From: an uncultured Actinomycetes bacterium
GTDB lineage: Bacteria > Actinomycetota > Acidimicrobiia > Acidimicrobiales > Acidimicrobilacustridaceae
NCBI GenBank assembly: GCA_937876315.1
Contig: CALEHQ010000019.1
Location: 1 to 64,000 of the forward strand
Length of the DNA stretch: 64,000 nt
Direction: 5' to 3'
Both the position numbers and the translations under genes were made by a program. Below the pieces are notes generated by a model, which was given only the letters and a program-made list of their open reading frames with translations, was not told the origin of the DNA and did not search any database. Positions 50,067 to 59,246 of this stretch are shown here, in pieces. The stretch's first letter is position 1. Each line of letters begins with the position of its first letter.

Positions 50067-51608
50067 TTATGGCGTTATCGCCGTCCGAGAGACTGGCTCC
50101 GCTGCCACCTGGCGCCGGAACATCGCTCGCTGGAGCGAGTCAAGCAAAACATCTCTGGTTTCACGCGGGTCGATCAACTCATCAAACCCCAGCGCTGCCG
50201 CAGAACGATAGGAAGCCTGCAGTTCGGCATCACGAAGCATTGCTGCTTCGTCCTCGTCAGCATTGGTGGCTCTACTCATCGCGCTTGCCCCCATGGCTCC
50301 GAGGGTTGCACCCGGATAGGCAAACGTCGCCGATTGGTTATCGAACCCAACCAGTGTCATGACCATCGAACCAAAGCCATACGCCTTGCGCAGCGTGAGA
50401 TGAAGCTTTGGACTCGATGCCTGCGTTTGTGCCGCAAACATCCGAGCACCAGAACGAAGCACCCCAGCGCGTTCCGATTCGCTTCCCGGCAACATCCCTG
50501 GGTTATCAGCGAGGAAGACCAACGGAAGATGGAACGAATCAGCGACCATGATGAAATGCGCGGCCTTGTCGGCAGCATCTGCGTCAATGGAACCAGCCAT
50601 CACTGTCGGCTGGTTCGCAATGACAGCAACTGATTCGCCACCAAGTCGAGCGAGCCCACAAATCATCGACGGACCAAATCCGGGCTGCACCTCAAACCAC
50701 GACCCATCGTCGACCACGACGTCGAGTACGGCGCGCATGTCATAGGCCCGACGCGAGTCGCTCGGAATCACCGAAAGGAGTTCGTTTGTGGATCGAAATC
50801 CTTGATCATTGCTCTGCTCGGCGGGGAGATGTGGTGCGTAACCCCAAGCACTCGATGGGAAGAACGACAGATAGACGCGTAACATGTCAAGCGCGGTTTC
50901 GTCGTCGGGCGCGACGTTATGGATAAGTCCGCTCGGCACTGCAACCGACGGACCACCAAGATCTTCTTTGGTTACGTCTTCGCCAAGCGATTCGCGCACG
51001 ACGGGAGGGCCGGCAGTAAAGACCGCAGCATCGGCAGTCATGACGCTGAAGTCCGACATCGGAACGATGAGCGCGCCATGACCAGCAGAAGGGCCCATCA
51101 CCGCGCTCAACACCGGAACCTTGCCCGAACACTTCGCTTGAATGAGTAGATCAGTTGGCGCTCGACCACCGCCCCCACCGCCGCGGTGGCCCGCCCCCTC
51201 TAGCAACATGATGAGCGGAATGCGCTCGGCAAGTGCAAGTTCGGCAATCCGGTAACGCTTGGACGTACTCCCGGGACCAATCGAACCGGCCAACACAGTG
51301 AAATCCTCGGCACCGACCATGACGGGACGACCATCGATACGGCCAGCACCAGCAACGATGCCATCGCTCGGCACCTCACCAACCAGAGTGCCAAGTTCAC
51401 GGAATGACCCTGGATCAAGCAAGTAGTCAATACGTCCGCGGGCATCGAGTTGCCCCTTTGCGTGCTTTTTCGCGAGGCGCTCTTCGCCTCCCATCGCCCG
51501 AGCTGCTTCCCGGCGCTGCGCGAGATCTTCGAGCGCCGGCCCCCAACCTCCGGGAACCTCGGATGAATGTGAATTGTCGCTCTGACTCACGGGATCTCCA
51601 ACTGCCAT
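50067..51608 (-). CDS. acyl-CoA carboxylase, carboxyltransferase (beta) subunit
   Basis: A 513-aa carboxyltransferase of the AccD/PccB family, moving carboxyl from biotin to an acyl-CoA. Family signs are KGQLDARGRIDYLLDPGSF, GAGHRGGGGGGR, GPSAGHGALIVPMSDF, FLADNPGMLPGSESE and FAYPGATLGAMGASAMSR. The oxyanion-forming glycines of both crotonase-like halves are visible. No biotin carboxylase/BCCP subunit is nearby, so it must pair with one encoded elsewhere. The start is ambiguous: ATG 51608 lacks a ribosome site, while GTG 51590 has GGAG 5 nt upstream. Propionyl-, methylcrotonyl- or another acyl-CoA could be the substrate. Confidence 0.9.
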   Translation of the reverse strand: MAVGDPVSQSDNSHSSEVPGGWGPALEDLAQRREAARAMGGEERLAKKHAKGQLDARGRIDYLLDPGSFRELGTLVGEVPSDGIVAGAGRIDGRPVMVGAEDFTVLAGSIGPGSTSKRYRIAELALAERIPLIMLLEGAGHRGGGGGGRAPTDLLIQAKCSGKVPVLSAVMGPSAGHGALIVPMSDFSVMTADAAVFTAGPPVVRESLGEDVTKEDLGGPSVAVPSGLIHNVAPDDETALDMLRVYLSFFPSSAWGYAPHLPAEQSNDQGFRSTNELLSVIPSDSRRAYDMRAVLDVVVDDGSWFEVQPGFGPSMICGLARLGGESVAVIANQPTVMAGSIDADAADKAAHFIMVADSFHLPLVFLADNPGMLPGSESERAGVLRSGARMFAAQTQASSPKLHLTLRKAYGFGSMVMTLVGFDNQSATFAYPGATLGAMGASAMSRATNADEDEAAMLRDAELQASYRSAAALGFDELIDPRETRDVLLDSLQRAMFRRQVAAEPVSRTAITP

Positions 51609-51789
51609 TCGACCAAGGCCGGGACGGTCGCGTCACCGGCAGACAAGAAGCGTATGGCCCCGGTCGACCCCAAGACGATGTCCGGTCTCCCAGCCTGAGT
51701 CCGGACGGAGAAATCGCCGATTACACCGACACAACGCGGCACTGACAACGGTGACCACCGACTACCGTGCACGGCACCAGGGGGGACGA

Positions 51790-52950
51790 ATGTCAACAGA
51801 TATCGACGCACTACTCGCTCAGGCCAGCCAACTCACAAACGGACTCACCGACTTTGGAGATTCCTCGTTTCGCGAGGGACTCGAGGTCTTTCTCGAGTCG
51901 GCACAGACCGAAGGCAAACTCACCGACATCGGGATCGCGGCTGCCGAAGGCATGGCGTTAGGAAATCTCGTCAATCGTCTCAACGTCGTCGAGTGGCATC
52001 GCACCCACCCTGAGTTGGCTTCGACGCAGGTGGATTCCCCAATTTTTCTCATTGGCTTGCCCCGCACAGGCACGACGGCGCTGAGTCACTTACTTTCCGT
52101 CGACCCCGGAAATCGCTCCTTGCTCGGTTGGGAAATCAACGAATCGGTCCCACCACCGACAACCGATTCGTATCGGACCGATCCTCGCTTTGTTGCGGCC
52201 ATGGAAGCTCCCGACATGCTCAGCATGATCAATCCTGAATTCAAAGCCATCCATCATGATCCGCCCGACATGCCGCTGGAATGCGCAACAGTTCTCGGCC
52301 AGCATTTTTCCAGCCTGCATTTATCCACCACATTCAATCTTCCTTCCTATATGGACTGGGTGTGCGCAAATGACCACACGCAGGCCTACGAGTGGCACAA
52401 GGCAGTTCTTCAAGTTCTGCAATCGGAATGCCCTGGCCAATGGCAATTGAAATCACCCGTGCATCTCATTGATCCATTCGCGCTGGCAGCGGTCTACCCA
52501 GATGCGCGTTTCGTCTTGACTCACCGTGATCCAGTCAACGTCATCGCATCTGCCTGCAATCTCGTTCGCGTTCTCACTGGCACATTCACTGACGCCGACT
52601 GGACGACGTATATACGCGACACATGGCCCGAGATCATCGGCACACTTCTCGACAATCAGAACGCGTTCCGGGATTCTCAAATCGCCGCAGGACGCGCTGA
52701 TGCTTTTGTTGACCTTGCCTATTCAGACTTCGTGGCTGATCCGCTTTCCACGATCGGTGCCCTCTATGAGCAACTCGGCGAGACGCTTACTCCTCAAGCA
52801 GAGCAAGCAATGCGTACCCATAGCGCAGAACATAAGAAAGACCGATTCGGCTCTCACTCCTACTCCCTAGAAGAATGGGGACTTGACCGTGACGAACTCA
52901 CCGAGCGAGTGCAGCCCTATCTCACTCGATACGCCGACTTCCTGGAGTAA
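51790..52950 (+). CDS. sulfotransferase family protein
   Basis: A 386-aa PAPS-dependent sulfotransferase-like protein. The 5'-phosphosulfate loop is IFLIGLPRTGTTALSHLLS (near residue 82), and the 3'-phosphate-binding part is FVLTHRDPVNVIASACNL. SPVHLIDPFALAAVYPDARF is a family segment. It probably transfers sulfate to a small molecule or lipid in the cytosol. ATG 51790 follows GGGGGGACGA; an ATG/GTG at 51751 is in frame but lacks a ribosome site. It is followed 2 bp later by an amidase, presumably co-transcribed. Confidence 0.85.
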   Translation: MSTDIDALLAQASQLTNGLTDFGDSSFREGLEVFLESAQTEGKLTDIGIAAAEGMALGNLVNRLNVVEWHRTHPELASTQVDSPIFLIGLPRTGTTALSHLLSVDPGNRSLLGWEINESVPPPTTDSYRTDPRFVAAMEAPDMLSMINPEFKAIHHDPPDMPLECATVLGQHFSSLHLSTTFNLPSYMDWVCANDHTQAYEWHKAVLQVLQSECPGQWQLKSPVHLIDPFALAAVYPDARFVLTHRDPVNVIASACNLVRVLTGTFTDADWTTYIRDTWPEIIGTLLDNQNAFRDSQIAAGRADAFVDLAYSDFVADPLSTIGALYEQLGETLTPQAEQAMRTHSAEHKKDRFGSHSYSLEEWGLDRDELTERVQPYLTRYADFLE

Positions 52951-52952
52951 CT

Positions 52953-54398
52953 ATGTCTGATACCGAACGCCTTCTCGACGAGAACGACACCATCGGTCTG
53001 GCTGCACTCGTTGCTGCAGGCGAAGTGAGCAGTCTTGAACTCGTCGATGCTTCGATCGCCCGCATCGAATCTCGTAACCCCGCCCTCAACGCTGTCGTCG
53101 CGAAGCGTTACGAAAAAGCGCGTTCCGAAGCAAAGAACGTCACTGCGAACTCTCCCATTGCTGGTGTTCCATTCCTCGTCAAAGACCTCAACTGCGATGT
53201 TGCCGGACTGCCCGCCACAAAAGGCAGTCGACTTTTCGCTGATGTCATCGCCACGAACGACTGCGAACTGACGAAGCGCTTCAAGGCGGCGGGACTTTTG
53301 ATCCTCGGCAATACCAATACCCCCGAGATGGGAAAGGCCCCCGTCACCGAATCGTTGCTCTTCGGCCCCGCACATAATCCGTGGCGACTCACCCATTCCA
53401 CCGGTGGCTCATCGGGCGGTTCGGCCGCAGCCGTCATTGGCGGCATGGTCACTGCAGGACACGCCAACGACGGCGGCGGTTCCATCCGAATCCCCGCGTC
53501 GGAATGCGGCTTGTACGGCCTTAAGCCGACACGAGGCCGCACGCCGACCTGGCCTGCCGCCGCAGCGTTCTCTTACCCAATGGGAATCGGCCACGCCGTA
53601 ACGCGCACCGTTCGCGACAGTGCCGCGATTCTCGATGCAATTTCCGGCCCGCTTGCCGGCGACCCCTACCCCTCGCCTCCAGCGCCTACCGCTGGTTCAT
53701 TTCTTGCCGCCCTTGACCAGGACACTCCCAAACTTCGCATCGGCTTCAGTACCGTCTCGCCCGCGGGCAAAGACATGCATCCCGCAGCGGTAGAGGCAAT
53801 CGAACGCACTGCGATGCTGCTCGAATCTCTTGGCCACCATGTTGAAGAAGCTGCACCACGCTGGGATGTCGCGATGCCTGCGAACTCTCTCGCAATGGTC
53901 ATGGGCGCGTCGGGCGCAAAGGCTGTCGAGGACCGTCTCGCTGAACTGGGCCGTGAACTTCGCGATGACGACATCGAGCCCTTTACCCGTTTCCTCCACG
54001 ATCGAATGCTTGCCATCGACCCGCTTCGCATCGTCGAGGCTCTTCAGCAGATCGAAATCGTCAGCCGAGACATCGCGCGCTTCTACGACACCTACGACGT
54101 GTGGCTGACCTCAACGTTGCCCGTACTCGTCCCCGAACTCGGAGTAATCAATACCTCCGACATTGATTCGGTCTTTGCTCATGCGGGCCGCTTCGCTGAA
54201 CTCACTGCGGTCTTCAATGTGACCGGACAACCCGCCGCGTCCATTCCTGCTGGGTTCGATCCGAATGGTCTTCCCATCGGCGTTCAGATCGTTGGTCGCC
54301 ATTGCTCCGAAGAAATACTTCTTCAACTTTCCGCTCAAATTGAAACCGCTTCTCCGTGGCCGACAATCGCGCCGTGGCCACCAACACCGGGTTCCTAG
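52953..54398 (+). CDS. amidase signature family enzyme
   Basis: A 481-aa amidase. The Ser-cisSer-Lys triad is visible: Lys77 in PFLVKDLN, cis-Ser153 in STGGSSGGSAAAV and nucleophile Ser177 in NDGGGSIRIPAS. C-terminal ASIPAGFDPNGLPIGVQIVG is typical. Without gatC/gatB nearby and with its catabolic neighbours it is not GatA; a carboxylic amide or ester is the likely substrate. GGAG lies 5 nt before the ATG, 2 bp after the sulfotransferase stop. Confidence 0.9.
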   Translation: MSDTERLLDENDTIGLAALVAAGEVSSLELVDASIARIESRNPALNAVVAKRYEKARSEAKNVTANSPIAGVPFLVKDLNCDVAGLPATKGSRLFADVIATNDCELTKRFKAAGLLILGNTNTPEMGKAPVTESLLFGPAHNPWRLTHSTGGSSGGSAAAVIGGMVTAGHANDGGGSIRIPASECGLYGLKPTRGRTPTWPAAAAFSYPMGIGHAVTRTVRDSAAILDAISGPLAGDPYPSPPAPTAGSFLAALDQDTPKLRIGFSTVSPAGKDMHPAAVEAIERTAMLLESLGHHVEEAAPRWDVAMPANSLAMVMGASGAKAVEDRLAELGRELRDDDIEPFTRFLHDRMLAIDPLRIVEALQQIEIVSRDIARFYDTYDVWLTSTLPVLVPELGVINTSDIDSVFAHAGRFAELTAVFNVTGQPAASIPAGFDPNGLPIGVQIVGRHCSEEILLQLSAQIETASPWPTIAPWPPTPGS

Positions 54399-54446
54399 AC
54401 CTCAAGCAAGAGTCCTTCACGACGCGGCCGTGCTAGAACCGGAGCC

Positions 54447-55043
54447 ATGTCCGGGGGGAATACTGATCTACAAGCAGCCGATATCGCGTTGCCCAAAATC
54501 CCTGCAACGGCATGGGCAGTTCTCGGAATTCTCAGCTTTGGGCGCGAACTCACCGGCTACGACATCAAGAATTGGTCCGATGCCATCCTCCACTTCTTCT
54601 ACTGGAGTCCTGCCACGAGCCAGATCTATACCGAGCTTCGCCGACTAGAAGATCTTGGCCTCGTGAGCAGCCGAACCGTTGCTCGAGATGAAGTTCGAGA
54701 CAAGACCGTCTACGCCATCACTCCGATTGGGACTGAGGCACTTCGAAGTTGGCAAGCAACCGTCGACGCCGAAGCTCCTGTTCTCAAACATGGAGTTCTT
54801 CTCCGAATCTGGCTGGGGCACCTCGCAGAACCAGACCGCCTTCGCGAACAGGTTGCAGATCACCGCACCCGACTCCTTGCAGAACTCGCTGCCGCAAAGG
54901 AATCGCAAGAACAGGCTGACACCCAACCCGACTGGGCCTACCCAGCACTTGTCGCGTCGTGGGCGGTCCGTCGAATCGAAAGCGAAATCGAACTCACCGA
55001 CTCGATGCTGATTGACCTCAACCGACTCGCAAACAATCGCTGA
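54447..55043 (+). CDS. PadR-family transcriptional regulator
   Basis: A 198-aa regulator with an N-terminal PadR winged helix (WAVLGILSFGRELTGYDIK, SQIYTELRRLEDLGLVSS and the wing KTVYAITPIG) and a Vir-type C-terminal helical domain for dimerisation (residues about 95-195). PadR proteins usually repress a neighbouring enzyme or efflux gene until a phenolic or other ligand binds. It sits between the amidase and an SDR on the same strand, so either or itself may be its target. No clear palindrome stands out in the 48-bp gap upstream. Confidence 0.88.
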   Translation: MSGGNTDLQAADIALPKIPATAWAVLGILSFGRELTGYDIKNWSDAILHFFYWSPATSQIYTELRRLEDLGLVSSRTVARDEVRDKTVYAITPIGTEALRSWQATVDAEAPVLKHGVLLRIWLGHLAEPDRLREQVADHRTRLLAELAAAKESQEQADTQPDWAYPALVASWAVRRIESEIELTDSMLIDLNRLANNR

Positions 55044-55061
55044 CTACAACGAAGGAACAAC

Positions 55062-55814
55062 ATGGCCCCAACATCTGCAGTCATTGTCACCGGTGGTGCA
55101 TCCGGAATTGGACGCGCGTGTGCGGAGGCAATCGCAGCTCAGGGGCGCGCTGTTGCCGTCTGGGATCTCAATACCGACGGCGTACTCGCTGCCGCTCAAG
55201 AGATCGCCAGCAAACACAATGTTTCGACGTTTGGACTCGGCATCGATGTCACAAAAACCGCTGAACTTGCCAATGCCGTCGACGCAAGCCGAACTGCGGT
55301 TGGCCCACTTGGCGGGCTTGTTCATGCTGCAGGAACTGTGCGAAGCCAATCAGTCGGAGACCTCGATGATGCCGGTTGGGACTTCGTTTTAAACGTAAAC
55401 CTGCGCGCATTTCCGATGCTGGTTCAAGCAATGCACTCTGATCTTGCCGCCGCCGACGGGGCTGCTGTCGTAGGCATCGCATCGATCGAAGGATGGATCG
55501 GCAATGCCGCTATTCCCGCCTATTGCGCGTCGAAGGCAGGAATGCTCGGAGCCGTGCGATCAATGGCCGACAAACTCGGACCCGAAGGCATCCGAGTAAA
55601 CGCGATCTGCCCCGGCTTCATCGAGACTCCAATGCTAGGCATCACCCTCGATATCCCTGGAATGCGCAATCGATTCGAGGAAAGCTCCGTGCTCAAGCGA
55701 ATCGGACAACCGAGCGAAATCGGCGAACCTGCCGCATTCCTACTCAGCGATAAGGCATCGTTCATCACCGGTCAATCGATCGTCATCGATGGTGGAGTGC
55801 TCGCTACGGCGTAA
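55062..55814 (+). CDS. SDR-family oxidoreductase
   Basis: A 250-aa classical SDR: TGGASGIG near residue 10, an aspartate after the second strand (VWDLN) that indicates NAD, HAAG, catalytic Ser in GIASIEGW, and Tyr/Lys in PAYCASKAG. The C-terminal FITGQSIVIDGGV is FabG-like. GAAGGA lies 7 nt before the ATG, 18 bp after padR. It is probably co-transcribed with the PadR gene. The substrate is unknown. Confidence 0.91.
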   Translation: MAPTSAVIVTGGASGIGRACAEAIAAQGRAVAVWDLNTDGVLAAAQEIASKHNVSTFGLGIDVTKTAELANAVDASRTAVGPLGGLVHAAGTVRSQSVGDLDDAGWDFVLNVNLRAFPMLVQAMHSDLAAADGAAVVGIASIEGWIGNAAIPAYCASKAGMLGAVRSMADKLGPEGIRVNAICPGFIETPMLGITLDIPGMRNRFEESSVLKRIGQPSEIGEPAAFLLSDKASFITGQSIVIDGGVLATA

Positions 55815-55826
55815 CAACCTCATTGG

Positions 55827-57452
55827 TCATATTGGGCACGCGGCAGCGTCACGACGCCAGATGGCTAACCCGTCGACGACACGGTCGATGTTGTAACAAC
55901 GGTCAAGCCAAGTTCCGATAGGGAATGACTCAGGCCCATACATCGCCCAATCGGTATCGGGACGCGCAGCATTAATCACAACTACAGGTGGATGCTCCGT
56001 GACATCTTCAAAAAACATGTCCCAACGCGACCGGAATGGTTCCGCCGCAATCTCGCTCTCCGGGAGCGGATGAGCACGACTCGCCCAATTGCCCGTGAGG
56101 TAACCACCGTGCAAAAAGACGCCCGAAGGAAGCCGTTGTGATGCTACGTACACGTCGGGCAGGGCTCCCCATACGAGGATTCGCTCGTCTGGAGTTGTCG
56201 TGCTTTGTACATAGCGGCCCAAGTCGGTGTAGTTCGTCAGTTTGGGTCGGTGTACAAATGCGAGTGTCAACATCACCGCGAGTAACCCAACGGTGAGCCA
56301 CATCAAGACTTGCCAAACACGTCTGCTTGCCGAAACAAGCGCGCAGCCAGTGAGCACCGCGAGTGGCGGCACCAACTGCTGGAAGTAGTGACCAAAGAAC
56401 CGAAGACCGATTGGAATCACCAGCAGCGAGGCGCCAAGCCACACCAGCATCGTGACGTCGGCACGTACCTGCCGATGAATGACCGCCCAAAGGCCGTAGA
56501 AAAGCGGCAGGTGAAACACCACGAACACAGCGGTCAGAGCGACCCCAACCGCAGCGGCTCGTCCTGTTGAGACGCCTCCGCTGAGATAGTCGCCGTTATC
56601 CGACCACACCCAACGGATCATCTGTGCGCCATCAAAGAAAAAGAAAAGCGGAATCGCACCGACTACGGCTCCGACCGACGTGGCGGAAACCGCACGCCAT
56701 TTTCCGTCAACTCGGCGGAGCGCCTCGAGCAAAACCGGGATCGCGACCGCAATGTACGGCTGCTTGCAATTGGCAGCAACAACGACAGCGAGACCCGCTA
56801 AGGCAAACCACAACAGCGGTGAATGGTCGGTAGAGCGTGCGACTACGACACACAGGATTGCCACAGAAGCCGGAAGCAATCCCCAAAGTTCAAAGTTCGC
56901 CGCTTGCGCATCAGGAGGGAGAAAGAGTGCAGTTCCGACAATGGAGAGAACTCCAGCGAACAATGCAGCACGACGCGAACCTGCAAGACGTCGGACAATC
57001 TCCGCTACGACCACACCATTAAGGAAGATGAGCAACGCAACAACGAGTCGGATGGCGCGCATGTCGACGCTCCACTCTCGAATCATCGAATACAAAACCG
57101 GGACAATCGGGGGCTTCCGATCAATCACATCGACATAGAGAGTTCCGCCCTGCCGGAGTACGTCTCCGGTAACTGCCAAATAGGACTCGTCTCGATCGAA
57201 CATTCCGTTGTAGATCACACCCGGAGAGCGCGAAACCACTGTGGCGAGTCCAAGGACAATGGCCATCCACGCACCCCAAGACAGACGACCGCGCAAGGCA
57301 ACGACGACATCCTCAACACGGCATACAAGGGTTCGCCATCGAGAGATGTCGGGTTCGACTGAGGTGGTCACAGATGTCTCCTGTGCAGACCCGGGGGTTC
57401 GGGCCGACGACCTCCGGGACACCCAGAGGTCACCCATGATGATGGCAGACAC
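55827..57452 (-). CDS. GT39-type (ArnT/PMT-like) membrane glycosyltransferase
   Basis: A 541-aa protein with a soluble N-terminus of about 60 aa and about eleven membrane segments. The loop after the first helix reads NGMFDRDESYLAVTGDVLRQGG then DRKPPIVPVLYSMI: the Asp-Glu pair and the KPP turn are typical of GT-C enzymes of the ArnT/PMT group, which use polyprenyl-phosphate sugars at the outer membrane face. A periplasmic-side C-terminal region starts near SQRLPSGVFLHGGYL. The start is GTG 57452 with GGAGG 4 nt upstream (or ATG 57437). It is divergent from a SnoaL-like gene 15 bp away. Confidence 0.78.
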   Translation of the reverse strand: MSAIIMGDLWVSRRSSARTPGSAQETSVTTSVEPDISRWRTLVCRVEDVVVALRGRLSWGAWMAIVLGLATVVSRSPGVIYNGMFDRDESYLAVTGDVLRQGGTLYVDVIDRKPPIVPVLYSMIREWSVDMRAIRLVVALLIFLNGVVVAEIVRRLAGSRRAALFAGVLSIVGTALFLPPDAQAANFELWGLLPASVAILCVVVARSTDHSPLLWFALAGLAVVVAANCKQPYIAVAIPVLLEALRRVDGKWRAVSATSVGAVVGAIPLFFFFDGAQMIRWVWSDNGDYLSGGVSTGRAAAVGVALTAVFVVFHLPLFYGLWAVIHRQVRADVTMLVWLGASLLVIPIGLRFFGHYFQQLVPPLAVLTGCALVSASRRVWQVLMWLTVGLLAVMLTLAFVHRPKLTNYTDLGRYVQSTTTPDERILVWGALPDVYVASQRLPSGVFLHGGYLTGNWASRAHPLPESEIAAEPFRSRWDMFFEDVTEHPPVVVINAARPDTDWAMYGPESFPIGTWLDRCYNIDRVVDGLAIWRRDAAACPI

Positions 57453-57453
57453 C

Positions 57454-57459
57454 TAACCT
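57454..57459 (+). promoter_or_regulatory. -10-like TAnnnT box before the SnoaL-like gene
   Basis: TAACCT ends 8 nt before GTG 57468, within the 15-bp gap between two divergent starts, so the promoter must overlap the neighbouring coding region. Confidence 0.35.
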
Positions 57460-57467
57460 CCAAGGGA

Positions 57468-58013
57468 GTGAGCCCCGAACACACCGGACCCGGAACCCCT
57501 ACTCCCGCATCTCTTGCCGACCGACAGGCGATTAGCGACGTGGTCTTGACCTATTGCAGAGGGATCGACCGCCTAGACCGTGACCTCGTCGCCAGCTGCT
57601 TTCATGCTGACGCGACCGACACCCATGGTTCGTTCAACGGCACCATCGCCGAATTCATCGACTGGGCATTCGGACTTCTGCAGCGTTACGACTCCACCAT
57701 GCATCTCGTCGCCAACCATCTCGCAACCGTGAACGGTTCTGCTGCCGTTGCGGAAACCTACGGAATCGCCTACCACCGATCCACCGACTCCGACCCTCGC
57801 CGCAACCTCACCGTCGGCTTTCGCTATCTCGACCGACTTGAACGTCGAGACGAAGGACCTTGGCGAATCGCTCGTCGCATCGCAACCACCGAATGGGTGA
57901 GAGCGCCTGGGCCCGGTTCCGAATGGCCAATACCTCCTGACTCAGCAGTAGGACAGCGGGATCGCACCGATCCGCTGTATCAATTGCTGCTCGATCTCTC
58001 ATACGACCGCTAA
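57468..58013 (+). CDS. SnoaL-like / nuclear transport factor 2 family protein
   Basis: A 181-aa protein with the NTF2-like cone fold of the SnoaL_4 group: ADRQAISDVVLTYCRGIDRLDRDLV, CFHADATDTHGSF, STMHLVANHLATVNGSAAVAETYG and a final strand ending WRIARRIATTEW. The Tyr, Asp and His of aromatic-ring or dehydratase relatives are present (Tyr about 29, Asp34, His about 44-50). Such proteins act as isomerases, dehydratases or binding proteins in steroid, polyketide or aromatic metabolism. It is followed 22 bp later by an alcohol dehydrogenase gene. Confidence 0.82.
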   Translation: MSPEHTGPGTPTPASLADRQAISDVVLTYCRGIDRLDRDLVASCFHADATDTHGSFNGTIAEFIDWAFGLLQRYDSTMHLVANHLATVNGSAAVAETYGIAYHRSTDSDPRRNLTVGFRYLDRLERRDEGPWRIARRIATTEWVRAPGPGSEWPIPPDSAVGQRDRTDPLYQLLLDLSYDR

Positions 58014-58035
58014 CCCACCCACTCAAGGGAATCCC

Positions 58036-58971
58036 ATGCGCGCTGTCCGTTGTCCTGAAGGCAAGCCCACTGTTGTCGACCTCCCCGAACCTTCGGGTGA
58101 AGGCATCGTCGTCACCGTCGCATCCGCCGGTATTTGTGGCTCCGACCTTCACCTCTTGAATTTCGACCTTCCGGCAACATTCGGCCACGAGTTCGCAGGA
58201 ACTCTCGCCGATGGCACGCCCGTTGCGGTCGAACCTATCGATCCATGTTTTGTCTGCGAAGCATGCATCGATGGCAATACGCAACTCTGCGTGCGCGGTC
58301 CATCAATGGCTTTCGGCGTTGGCCGCGACGGCGGAATGGCCGAGAAGGTCATCGTTCCTGCAACATCAATTGCTCGGCTCCCCGCCGGGGTCGCCGCATC
58401 AAATGGCTGTTTGGTCGAACCGCTTGCAGTTGCTGTGCACGGAATTCGACGCGGAAACATTCGCGGCACCGACCGTGTCGCTGTCATCGGCGGAGGAACA
58501 ATCGGCCAAACCGCACTCGTCGTTGCGCAGCAAACCGGGGCAAAGGTCGACCTCTCCGCTCGCCATGAACGCCAAATCGAAGCTGCAACGCGCCTCGGAG
58601 CCGGATCCGTCGATGGACACGGCTACGACATTGTGATTGAAGCCGCTGGATCATCATCTGCACTGGCCGAAGCTGCGGATCGCTGCCGCCCTGGCGGAAC
58701 GATCGTGCTCCTTGGGAGTTACTGGGATGGTTCGGTCGAGATGCCAGGTTTGGCGATCGGTATGAAAGAAATCACAATCGTTCCTGCCGTGATGTACGGC
58801 CGCGTGGGACCATCTCGCGATATCGATGTTGCCGCGACGATCCTCGCCCAGCGTCCAGAACTTCCCGAGATCATTGTCACCCATCGCTTCCCGCTCGACG
58901 CAGCGGTGGAAGCGTTCGGTGTTGCTGCAGATCGTTCAGCAGGCGCCATCAAGGTCGTCCTCGAACCCTGA
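58036..58971 (+). CDS. medium-chain zinc-type alcohol dehydrogenase family protein
   Basis: A 311-aa MDR enzyme. The catalytic-zinc ligands are in AGICGSDLHLL and FGHEFAG, and a structural-zinc-like cluster reads CFVCEACIDGNTQLC. The nucleotide fold has VIGGGTIGQTALVVA followed by ARHERQ, suggesting NADP. At 311 aa it is shorter than usual (about 340-350). AAGGG lies 6-7 nt upstream of the ATG. It probably oxidises an alcohol or polyol together with the SnoaL-like protein. The substrate is unknown. Confidence 0.9.
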   Translation: MRAVRCPEGKPTVVDLPEPSGEGIVVTVASAGICGSDLHLLNFDLPATFGHEFAGTLADGTPVAVEPIDPCFVCEACIDGNTQLCVRGPSMAFGVGRDGGMAEKVIVPATSIARLPAGVAASNGCLVEPLAVAVHGIRRGNIRGTDRVAVIGGGTIGQTALVVAQQTGAKVDLSARHERQIEAATRLGAGSVDGHGYDIVIEAAGSSSALAEAADRCRPGGTIVLLGSYWDGSVEMPGLAIGMKEITIVPAVMYGRVGPSRDIDVAATILAQRPELPEIIVTHRFPLDAAVEAFGVAADRSAGAIKVVLEP

Positions 58972-58987
58972 CGCGCCCTACCCGCCG

Positions 58988-59239
58988 TTACTTCTTGGCT
59001 TCTCGCAAAACGGCCATCAACTGCGTAATCGACGGATTCACGAGAATCTCGTCACCAACCAACACACTCGGAACGGTTTCGGAGCCGATACGACGATTGA
59101 GCAGTTCGCGCGCCTCGTCGTCTTCCCAAATGTTGCGGGTTTCGACTTCAAGAGCGTGATGCTCAATTCCCGAAAAAAGGATTCGGCAAAACGGACAATG
59201 CGGACGCCAAAGAACGACGGGTGTGATTGCGTCTGTCAT
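58988..59239 (-). CDS. glutaredoxin-like (mycoredoxin-type) protein
   Basis: An 83-aa thioredoxin-fold protein with the redox motif HCPFC (Cys15 and Cys18), the cis-proline in ETVPSVLVGDEI and an NPSITQLM helix. Size and motif match actinobacterial mycoredoxins/NrdH-like glutaredoxins that reduce mixed disulfides. It starts at ATG 59239, 7 bp after the DsbA-like gene on the same strand, so the two are probably co-transcribed and may be functional partners. Confidence 0.87.
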   Translation of the reverse strand: MTDAITPVVLWRPHCPFCRILFSGIEHHALEVETRNIWEDDEARELLNRRIGSETVPSVLVGDEILVNPSITQLMAVLREAKK

Positions 59240-59246
59240 TTTGAAC

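Noticed and set aside
49473-50633. Plus-strand open frame of 386 codons over the SHOCT and carboxyltransferase genes
   Set aside because: It crosses hairpins and two genes with clear families on the other strand; the translation shows no domain.
52953-54398. Assignment of the amidase as GatA of the tRNA amidotransferase
   Set aside because: No gatB or gatC next to it, and the neighbours are a sulfotransferase and a PadR regulator. The active-site motif is common to all amidase-signature enzymes.
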